From assembly GCA_034008185.1 (NCBI GenBank), contig CM067082.1, forward strand, positions 96,901,311 through 96,965,310: 64,000 nucleotides of DNA, given 5' to 3'. Within the stretch, counting starts at the first letter, position 1; the number at the start of each line of letters is the position of its first letter. Made by a program: the position numbers and the translations under genes. Shown piece after piece: positions 51,346-61,574 of the stretch. The notes below the pieces were generated by a model, which worked only from the letters and a program-made list of their open reading frames with translations, had not been told where the DNA came from and searched no databases. The DNA is from Gorsachius magnificus (lineage: Eukaryota > Chordata > Aves > Pelecaniformes > Ardeidae).

Positions 51346-54300
51346 ACAGCGTTTCTCTTGAACTTTCTGACCTTGTTCCATACACTCAGTTGCATTTCAA
51401 GCACTACAGATAATGTATTAAACTTCACTAGAAAAATAAAGACACAAACAGAATACCACAAACTTTTCACCTGAATGCCCAGGGTTTGTTAATCATTACA
51501 TTGTTAATTTTAAGTGATTTTGAAGTAAAGCTCTTAGTTTAAAAATAATTGAGCAAACTGGAAAATATTTTCTTTGCTGAAATCAGCAAAATACTGTCAA
51601 CTTTTACACTTGAGCACGGCACTATTGAAAGTGTAGATTAAAACTATCATGGTCAGCAGTGGAACAAATAGTGGTGGGTTCATGTGAGTTTGGTTTTGTG
51701 GTTTGGTTTTTTTTTTTTGTGGGTTTTTTTGTTATTTTTTGGTTGTTTTTTTTTTTTTTTAGTTCAGTATGGGCTGTCCTTAACCCTTTCAGATTTTGGG
51801 CAGAGGGAATCAATGACTTAAATTAAAACTTCTGTCATGCTGTCTCCAGGAGACAACTGTGTGAATGAGCCTTCCTGGTTGACACATTTTTGTAGGAACC
51901 CATAAATCCAAACACATTTAATAAGGCTAAAGACTTAAAGGATTTTTTTCTTCATAGGCAGTGTTTAGTATATTACATTACCATGCATGCAACCCTTTTA
52001 GTGCTGCCTGGCATTGGGCTAGAATAAAAATGTTTGCAGTTGAAGTCCAAGGGATTACTGTACGAGTTCTGTAACTGACATATGCAGCTCAAAGGGGTCT
52101 TCAGATATTTCCTGACTGTACTCATAAGCAGTATTTTGCAGATCTTCCTGTCTGCAAAATATTTTGCTCTCTCTTAATTATAATATCACTGTAATGAATA
52201 AACCCTCAGATTCAACCAGAACTGTAAGCTATTGAGGGACATGAGGACTTGAAATGACTTTCTATGGGCATAAAACTTGCATTGTTTAAGAAGCAGAAGT
52301 GCTGTGCTGGAGTGTTGAGTATTTGGCAGTTAATTTGCTGGGGCTTTCCAAAAATGAAAAAGTATTTTTAAAGTATGATAGTGTTCTTGGATAAGAACTT
52401 TCATTTAGACTTACTGTTGCAGATAGCTGGCTGTGTTGTGCAAGACCCAGCTGGTACATGTACAACTTCAAGGTTTGTTTGTTTCCTTGCTGATTTTCTT
52501 TTAAAAATAAATCTAGCTGTTGGCAAGGGGAAAAGAGATTACGTTAGCGAGGGAAGGAAGCAAAACAATTTCTGCTTTTCTTTGTTCACCACCAAAACAT
52601 GGATAGGTTACATTTTCATGCCAGATGTGAACTTTCCACTGGAAAATCTTAGGATGTTTTAGGAGAATTCCTCCCATGCCCTGTCCTGTTTTGGCTGATT
52701 TTGGGAAGGATCTCTTTACTGGTCCAGTTATTTTCTCACTAGCCCTGATCCTTTCAGTATAGATACAGGAGATTTCACACAGACTTGCTATGTAACTTTT
52801 TTTTCAAGAGCGGTAGAAAGGTATTCATCAGCCTTTTAAAGTGGGATCAAAGAATCCAGGAATGATGAATTTTATGTTGCCGCTGCTTGGAATGCTCCCT
52901 TAGGCCACATGATTTAGCTCATGTCACAGTCTCTGGGAAATGGGAATCAAGTAGCTTACAAGAATATACCACTGCTTTCTTTGTGAGTTACTGTTATAAA
53001 AAGTTGTTTACCCTTACTGTACATGGTGCTTTTAGCTTTTACGCAAGAGGCATTGCTTTTGCACCCACTGTTACAGCTAAAGGCAATAGCAACATCTTGA
53101 AGGGTACTCTGAACATCAGCAGTGTCTGTAAGTGGGTAGCAGGCAAAATGGCCCATTTTGCACCGCTGCTGTGTCATACTATATGTGTTTGCTGGGGTTT
53201 TGATGAAGAGTGCATACTCCTAGGAACTGGTTGAATTCTCTCTTGCAATATTGCGTCTCAAAAAATTGGGGCCACCCTAGCCTTAGATTGCAAGGAGTTG
53301 CCTTACTGACTTGATCAAAGAATGGAAACTGAGGTGTAGATATCATCATGAATAACCACAATTTTGTGGAAATACAGAATGAATAAAGAATACAAATACA
53401 GAGTGAGTATTATGTGTTTTGAAGGTTATAAGCTCCATCCCAGAAGTCCTGACCATTTTGTATCAGTAAACTGAAATGTCTAAGCTTTGTTAGAATTTGC
53501 TTTTACTACTTCTGCATAACAGAGCATTTCGTAGTATTTTACTGGTAATTATTTCTAAAAGGCTGCTTCCCTTGTCTTGTTCTGTCTTGCTGAAAAAAAC
53601 ATTTAAAATGCTCCCACAGTTAAAGCATAACAAACCAAATTCAGTTGTAGTGAAAACCATCTGTTTGGGAGAGCTAGTTTTGATGATAAAAATACGTATT
53701 TAAGTCTGTCATAGGGAGAGCATTCTGTAGCTTTTTATTGCATTATCTCTCTTCTAAACAGATGGAAAATTGAAGATATATTTGGAATGTACATGTTTAA
53801 GACTTCATTTTAATCCATTTTTGAGAGGAGGGAAATTTGTTAAAATGACTAGAGGGCTATGAAAGTCAGGATTGTGATATAAGAAAGTCAGAAATACTGT
53901 AATAAAATTCAGGTGCTTCCAGTGCCTTCATGTCAGCCTCCAGCAAAGTGCTTTCAAGCTCAAAATGGGCGAACTGGAGCCTTGTAGGGGAACCCCTTCT
54001 TTACAACACGAGAATACATTTTGATGGGAAAGTGAAAGGTTCCTCCCTGGTTCACAACCCTTTGGGCTACTTTGGCCTCCTTTGGCTTGCTGAGCAGCGT
54101 ACTCCAATGGTTTTTCCAAAGGATTTCTGTGAACTTGCTGCTGGAGAGGTTACTTTGCCTCTTTGACATGACTCTTGCAGACCTTCTGTCACAGACTGAA
54201 ACCAGGCCTGTACTGAATTGCTGTATGTATCTTTGGATTGCCTGATTCAAAGAGCTATCTTTCCTTCCTGTGATTTAATGCACTTATGCGTTAAACTGGC

Positions 54301-57134
54301 CTTTAGTGAGATGCAGAGAGTCATCCTGCAGATGGATGGTTTTCAACTCTAGGGAAGTAAAATAAAAATCCCAAAACTTACTACTTTACCAACACGTCTG
54401 ACATGTGACTTCTGCCTTCATATCCTTCTGTAATGTTGAGTAGAAAAGACTGGCATTGCTGCCTTTATTTTCTACCACGTTTCGCTCTTTGCAATATGTA
54501 TTAAGAAAAAAAAGTGACACCCCCCCCATTTTAACCTAAGCTTATTGTTTAAGTATTGCTTTCATGTTATCCTTAATACTTTCGTTTGATGGACATCTGT
54601 CTGTCCCAGATGTTAGAGGCACACTGGAAGCAGTGAAACCTGTGGGGTGAGCAGCGATGTCTGCAGTTGGTCATGACTCTGGTCTCCTCCTCCTAAAACT
54701 TCTGATACCATTGGCTGTGTGGTGCCATTTGTGACCACAGGAACTGTAATGCTTGTAGCTCTTACCACCATTGCTCAGATGTTGGAAGCAGACTGAAACC
54801 TTGAGAAATGGCACCAATATATATGCTAAAATTCTGAGGTACAATAGGTCTGGTGTACAGCTAGTTTCTGCTAAAGAAAATCCAATCCATGCTGGTAGTT
54901 TGTTCCTTTGGGAGAGAAAAATGTCTGTGGAACTGTATCCTGGTTGCTTGCTAGGGCCCTCCCTGTCTGGTAATGTTGCAAGATTTGTTTGACTTTGCAA
55001 ATGAAGCATGTTTTCTCATTGTGGTTATACCAAAATAAATCCTGAAAGGATAACATAGTTCACTGAGGAATTTGTGCCTAATTAAGCTTGGAAATGTCAG
55101 ATCTGATACAAAGAAAGCCGAAGTGAAGTCTCTCAAAGATACATACAATTGCCAAAATGAGGATTTATTTTTTAATTGTTCTTTCAAGAAGCAGCAAAAT
55201 AAGACATTTTGAGCAAAGATACAATGTTTTTGTACTTACTTAGCATTAAATAATTTCAACCTACTTTATAAACCTGTGGTTGAACAGATTAACTCAGGAG
55301 GGACGTTAGCTAGCACTCCATTTACAGTTCAAATTGGCAAACTAAAGGACAGTGCAGAGGGCTAATGCAAAGTCCAGTAAAAATCTAGTTTTAGGATCTT
55401 GGCTCTTGCTGGCTGGTTTAACCCCTGTTAGCTATGCCCAAGTTCTGACTGAGTTTCTTGTCCTTTGCTTCTGAACTCTTTTGGAGCAAATCCAGTGATC
55501 TGATAAAGGAAAAGGCTTAATCTCTTGTGACTGGTTTAGTTATCAGCAGAAACTCATCAATTTTTGATTTTTGGAATTTTCTGTTTCATTGGCGTTTTGA
55601 AGAGGTTCTTCTATTTTACCCTTTTTCCAAATATCTGATGTACCAAAATGTCTTGCCCTGTATGTGTTCTTTGGAGAGTTGAACAACTTTTCACAACGTG
55701 ACTTTGCAAGATCAAATATCACAGCATGGAAGAAAGCCAGACTTTGAGGTAGTAAAGATATGCGAACAATACATTTCTATATCTTGGGATAGCTGCATTC
55801 CTAGTTACTTGTGAAAGGTGTTCTTTTCCTTCAGTGAAGGTACATAACCTTCCATTTCAGGTGCTAATTTCAGACTTTGTTTCATAAGGCATAATCCCAA
55901 GTTGATATAAAGGAGTTGTGTATGGGTCAGGACTGTAGGAACATGGCTTAGATGTTACAGTACTTAGTTACTCATATGCTTTTTTGAGTTTCTTCAGCTT
56001 CAGCTCATCCTCTTCACACCTTGATGAGGTGGGTACATGTAGTGTTAGCGTTATTTCAGCAAATAAAAAATACTGAAGCTGAGAAATTAATAAAATTGCA
56101 CTAAAATATCACTGTTGGAATTTGGTTTTTAATTCAGAGAGCTCCTGGCGGTGTGTGTATTCTGTCTTTCCCTGTAGCAACTTTATCACAGAGCTAGGTG
56201 AGAGAAAAAATGTGTTAGGAAGCTTTTCTGATGTTAATTGGTTTTTGCTTGCTGTATGATAGCATTATATATGAATAAATCTTTGCATTTTATTGATAAT
56301 CATGAGCCAAGCCCATTAACAGTTTCTCAACTGTAGTTGTCTTTGTAACTTACAATGCAATTTTTTTGATTGTTTCTTCCAAATTTAACTTCAAAACTGC
56401 TTTATGCTAGTCAAGTAGAAGGATTGTTTCCGCAGGGCAAAAGAATTGGTTGTTCTGAAGTGAGAGTGGAAATGGTGTATAGCTGCGCTGAATCTCAGTG
56501 CTGATTTTACTGTATCTATTATAATTGTGTTTCCAAAAAGAAAAAAAAAAGATATGTTGTTTATTAAAATACTGTTTGGTTTCTGCTGTGTTTGGTAAAT
56601 CTTCCTTTAAGGCTGCTTGCTTTTTTCAATGTGTCCAAAAATGCTTAATTTGAAGAGGAAAATTCAGTGGGTTTCGGGCATGCTTTAGAGCTGCTCTGTC
56701 TGTCATGAAGTGCTGAGGATACCTGATATCTCCAGGACTAAAGTCTGAGTTAGGTACTAATATCACGCAACTGGAGATGTTCTATTTTTAAAAATAAAAG
56801 TTGTGTATCACTGTTGTAGCTTTTGAATCTCAAGTTAATATCCCAATAATACCCCTTTCTATTCCAGAATTTGGATTTCCATTTTTAATTTTGTCATGTT
56901 GCAAGTTGCATCTTTGAGACCACAGTTATTTAAAGATATACTGCACTCAATGTCCTTCAGTTTGTTTGTTTCCTTAGTGAGTAAGGGGATTTATGATTTA
57001 TTTTTTTTTGGTTGGGGTGGTTTGGAGAAGGGGGATGATAACTGACAGGCATGTCAAAAGAAAAAAGCAAGCAGAGAAATTTCTTACATTTTCAAGACTT
57101 AACTCCAAAGCTATACATTTAAATAAATAGATAA

Positions 57135-57190
57135 GTGTGTGTGTGGCTAAAAAAAAAAAAAGTGTGTGTGTATGTGTACATATATATAAA
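57135..57190. repeat. Interrupted GT microsatellite
   Basis: GTGTGTGTGTGG, an A13 run, GTGTGTGTGT and a TATATATA end in close succession. Simple sequence, likely variable in length. Confidence 0.8.
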
Positions 57191-58300
57191 GGCGGCTATT
57201 AAATATTTCCATGAGCTTACCATTTGGGCTCCTGACAGTCATTTATGCAACCAGCATGAGGTCTTCTAACAACACTATAACTTTACATTATTTGAAACAT
57301 GTCAGGGGCTTCATTTTGCTGCTCTTTTTAACCTTTCTCATCAATTTTGTAACATGATTAGTAGTGAATTGGAATGACTTGTGGCAGGCATTCCAGCGTT
57401 TCGTACTTGATAAAACTGTAGCTTGGAACAAAGTGATTCATTATAGCCAAATGGTTAAACTTCTTTTGCAAAAGCAATATAATTATGTTTGAGATTTGGA
57501 CTTTGGAATGCACCTTTGGTAATAACTGGCTCATTCTTTGAAGGATGGTTCTTCCTCTGAAAGATCACCTACTTCTTGCAAAAAGAAAATAAAAAGTAAG
57601 GAAGGTGAAAATGAAAGATGCATCTGAGAGTGAAAAAAAGCATTTAAATATAAATAACAGATACCCCAGCAAATGACCTGTTCTGCAACAGTGGAGGGCA
57701 CTGTTGTGTCTCTGTTACAGCAAGTGGGGACAGAATTTATTTCCTTAGTGCCAGATATCCTGCCATTTGTTGACATTTTTTCTTGTTTGAGTTAACATTT
57801 ATCTCACGTTGGTTGGTTACTCATTAACTGATGTGACTGGTGTTACAGTCCCATGAAGGAAAATTATCTGCAGATTCATTGGAGTCAGAATTCTTCATCA
57901 AAGTAATTATTTTAAATCTTTTTCCATCAATACGGGACTTTTTCAAACTAAGGCTTGATTCAGGAAGTATCACACCAAGAAACTGTTTCCCTGTTAACTG
58001 TGTATGCAAGAACAGGTAGTTTGTCTTTCAAGTATTTGCTTGGTTATTTGTGGGTAGACTAATGTGTTTACATGGATGTGTGTGTATGTGCTGGGCACTG
58101 AAGAGGTAACTATTTTGAAAATCAGGCAAGGCATTCACATATTCTGGTATTACTTGTTAATTTGTGAATGTGCAGAAGTACAGAAGCTAAATGCACCTTT
58201 GTTGTGTGGAACTATGAAATAGTCACTAATGCATATCCAGTATATTTCTTACAAGAATAAAGGTACTATTGAAAGCTGACAAACCAGGTGATTGCAAATG

Positions 58301-58302
<2 letters not shown>

Positions 58303-58335
<33 letters not shown>
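58303..58335. repeat. T33 homopolymer
   Basis: Thirty-three consecutive T. No retrocopy is visible on its 5' side on the minus strand, so there is no sign that it is the tail of a processed pseudogene. Confidence 0.9.
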
Positions 58336-58341
<6 letters not shown>

Positions 58342-61074
58342 AACTGTAGCTTCAGTTGGGGGATCAGAGAAATCTTTCTGCAGTTTATTGGTTTGTGCAG
58401 TTGGTACACAGTGAGTGTAACTTTTAAACCAGTGAATGAGACATACTCGATTTTCTATCTCTGCATTGATACTGGATTGAAATCTTGCAATCTTGCTTTC
58501 CAGCTCTATACTTTTTCTCTAAATGATGATTATTTTTTTTTTAGCATGTCTTAGATCTTTGCAAACCAGGAAAAAAAGAGTTGGAGACACTCACATATCC
58601 TCAACTTAGGTTGTCTAGACCTCGTGATAGCCTCTCTGTTATCTGTGAACACGTCAGCTCTTTTTCTTTTAACCTGTGTCTGGATTAACAGTGGAAGAAT
58701 TTGCTGCAACTGCTCATGAGAACTGAAATTGGGATGCATAGAGATCTTGACTATTTTGCTTCATCTGGGAAGAAATACACTATTTGTGTATATGGAGTCA
58801 GAGGAAAAAAGTCAGTGCACCTTGGGTTATTCGGTGTGTCTTGCATTGAGTTTTGTAGCTTAAAAACAGTAACAGTGCATCTAAGTCTTTGGCTGTGTGA
58901 TGCATTTTGAGTGCTCTGCAGTTTCGTGACAGTTCAACACAGTGATAAGTGTCAGTGTTCAGGGGTGAAGGGATTGCTGTATACACCAGAAAGGGTCTTA
59001 AGTGACTCTCTGGTAGTCTTAGAACAGTGCCATCTAATGTGGGTGTTTATCTTTGTAAAAAGAAAGTGCAAAAGACCCACAACCAGGATGGAGCCTATCT
59101 GTAAAGTCAGGTTGCTATATATAGCTGTTTGTAGCATAGTGAAGCTCAGAGGAGGAAAAAATCAAGCGTTACCCATAACGTTAGTTTCTCATCTTCTTAC
59201 AGCAGAGTCTGTGTGAGTTGCCTGAATAAGATGTCACAGATCTGCCAAAAAAGATCTGTAATTCTCTGCTAAATTTCTTTTCCAAGTGGATGTCCCCAGT
59301 GCTCTTGTGTCAAAATAAAGGGGATTCTTCTTTTTCTTAGGCAGTGAGTCAGCTATAATTATCGAGGAGGCTACAGCAGAGTTGTATTTTGGTTAGCCAA
59401 GGGGAAACGAGTTGCTTGATTCCTCATGGGGGTTTTTAAGAGTGGAGGGAAGGGAGAGAGCAGAGATGATATTTATATGCTCCAGTGATGACAATTTTAT
59501 TCCACAGTGGTTCCAATTACTAATTATGTGAGCATGTAATATTAGTTCATCTCTGCTTTTCCACTGTGCTATCCAGCCGGTCAGCAAACTCCTTTGGGGT
59601 TTCCATTAATTGTCTTTTCTTCCTAATACAGGCAGTGAGAGGAAAGTAATTGTTGAAATTTCAGTTTTTATCTACTTTAACCTTAGGTGTTGCTAATGAG
59701 AACACTAGCAAAACCTGACTTTTAGTATTTACAATAAGTACTAGGCAATCGCATAGTCAACTGGGGACAGTTTTTCCTCCATAGATGCAGTGTTTGCTGC
59801 TTGTGGTAGTGGTGCAGGGTGCATGTGGCTTTGGTTCTTCCTGCTACGGACTGATCTGCCTGGTGGATTGCCACTTTGGCTTGAAAGGAGAATTGGTGGT
59901 TGTAATTGAAGGTGGTGTATGAAGTTTTACATGCTGCGTCAGGCAAGAGGTCACAGAGGCAGATGATGTCTCGGCTTTCAGCAAAGGGAACGCTATCATG
60001 ACAGCTTAGTTAACATCTTCCACGTGTTTAGTATGGGTGTTTGGTTGGATAGGCTACAGTGAGTCATGAGTGGCAGTCATGAAATGACCTGCAGAAATAC
60101 AGTTTATCAAGACCTTGGACTTGCAAGCCCGCTGAGGAGTCAGAGGGTGCAGCAGACAAATCTCAAAGGTTCATATCTGTCTTGTTTTCTTTAGAGATCA
60201 TGAGGATGATGGGAGTTGAAAATCAATATGCTACTTTTTTTTCTTCTTTTTAGAAGTACTTTTTGATTTAAGAAGCATTGAGAATCAGAGCAGTTATGGA
60301 GGCAAATGCCATCCTTCCATGCTAGTGGTTAAAAGCTGTTCCTGAAAGTTGAGACTGGAATGGGTTGCCCTGGTGTAGTCAGGTCTGTCTCTTTTTGTCT
60401 GTGCTGCCTTATAGGACTGGTGTTTCTTCTTGTTCTTGCAGCTTGCTCTGTTGCATGGACTCAATCTTATTATTCTAAGGATTATAAATGACACATCAGT
60501 CCCCTTGTGCTCAGTAACCCACTCTGTATACCATGACTTGAGAGCTGGTAGGACAGCTCACCAAAAGTTCCTGAGAGAAAAACACCTTTGTAGTTCAGGT
60601 GTTGCCACAGAGTTTCTGGCTCAGCTCTGCTGGCCAAGAGGTGAGTCTGTCCTGGAGAGACGTAATTGTGAAAGTGAACATGTTAAATGAAACAGTTTTC
60701 ACTGGGGTTAACCTCAAGGTGCTTGTTAAAGTGAGCATGCATGATGAGTCTTACTGAAGCTCAGGTGAGTGGTATAAATTGATGAACCGCAGTCTTTTGA
60801 CTGTATGTGTGAGGTCTGAGGGTGCCTGCTGTATGGGACTGTAGAAAGAAGCTAACACTTGCTTTTCCCTAGATCATCACGTAGTCAGAGTCAGTCATGC
60901 TTTTCCTGGCTTTGTGTTTTGGTTTTTGAATACTCAAACAAGGCTGTTTGGGGGGGATGGGAGGGTGGGTATGTAATCTGTACAGAACATGTTCTCCATA
61001 GGAAGTGTCTAACTTGGAGCCAAGCCTCTGAAATTAGGAGTCCACAGAATATCTGTTCTGCTTGCTTTGCTTAG

Positions 61075-61490
61075 CCCACACCTCCTAAAAAGATGCTGAA
61101 CAAGGACAACGTACTGGGAACTGCTGAAGATGAAAATGATGAATTTGATTAAAAGCAGAATACTGATCTATTAACTAAAACTGAGATGATACTGGAAGAA
61201 TGCTGCAAAGGATGGAGCGGGGGCGGAAAGCCCTCTGTGTTTCCCTGCATATGTGACCTGAGGGAAGGCGTTACTCCTCAACCCATTTCACTGATTACAG
61301 CATGTGAACAGGGCACTGAGTTAGCATTGAGCTAATGCTAACTCTTGAGGGAGCTGAAAGAAAGTAATGCAGCCGAGAGCAGCTGTGGGCACTCACATTC
61401 TGCACCTGGTCTGGTTGGTGCCCCTTTGACTCTCCTTGGATTTCACAGTACTTGAGGGAGCTCAATAAATGGGATTGGGCCATCTCCAAA
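61075..61490 (+). CDS. Candidate alternative terminal exon (coding 61075-61152)
   Basis: A usable acceptor (TCTGCTTGCTTTGCTTAG, ending at 61074) opens a 25-codon frame that begins PTPPKKMLNKDN and ends with the acidic tail AEDENDEFD and TAA at 61150-61152. An AATAAA follows at 61464-61469, just before the acceptor of tensin exon C. The frame begins on a codon boundary, so splicing from exon B (which also ends on one) would be in frame. The product would lose the last C1 Cys and all catalytic-like, SH2 and PTB domains. I do not recognise the peptide. It could equally be the last exon of an unrelated transcript, a decayed retrocopy fragment, or chance. Confidence 0.25.
61318..61344. repeat. Perfect 11-bp inverted repeat with 5-nt loop
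   Basis: GAGTTAGCATT (61318-61328) and AATGCTAACTC (61334-61344) are exact reverse complements around GAGCT. It lies within the 3' part of the candidate terminal exon, about 120 bases before AATAAA. Confidence 0.85.
61464..61469 (+). terminator. AATAAA, possible poly(A) signal
   Basis: A canonical hexamer 312 nt after the TAA of the candidate terminal exon, followed at about 30 bases by a T-rich stretch that doubles as the polypyrimidine tract of exon C. The hexamer also occurs often by chance in AT-rich introns. Confidence 0.25.
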
Positions 61491-61535
61491 GGAAGTATTT
61501 TTTTTTCCTTATTTTATTATTATTTTTTATTCCAG

Positions 61536-61574
61536 GTGGTGACATCCTGCTTTTTTCCAAGCAACTACAAACTG
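61536..61574 (+). CDS. Tensin C1-domain exon C
   Basis: A 39-nt exon of 13 complete codons reading VVTSCFFPSNYKL, with acceptor TTTTTATTCCAG and donor GTAAGT (61575). Its Cys (C55 from the start of exon A) lies exactly seven residues after C47, completing the C-x7-C that closes the C1 zinc finger. Both borders are phase 0. Downstream residues should run into the linker before the tensin PTPase-like domain, whose exons are beyond this window. The ligand spacing over three independently spliced exons is the strongest evidence for this gene model. Confidence 0.88.

Larger units (their letters stand above)
46300..61535 (+). other. Tensin intron between C1 exons B and C
   Basis: A 15,236-bp phase-0 intron (GTAAGC...TTATTCCAG). 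It holds a CA/TG microsatellite hairpin (46636-46718), a MIR relic (47105-47212), the CR1 LINE (49657-51345), T/G-rich simple sequence at 51700-51765, an interrupted GT repeat at 57135-57190, a T33 run (58303-58335), and a candidate alternative last exon at 61075-61490. No other exon was supported. Confidence 0.8.

Noticed and set aside
53930..54250. Overlapping 78- and 96-codon frames on both strands
   Set aside because: I looked for a retrocopy or exon here; no family, splice borders or tail could be identified.
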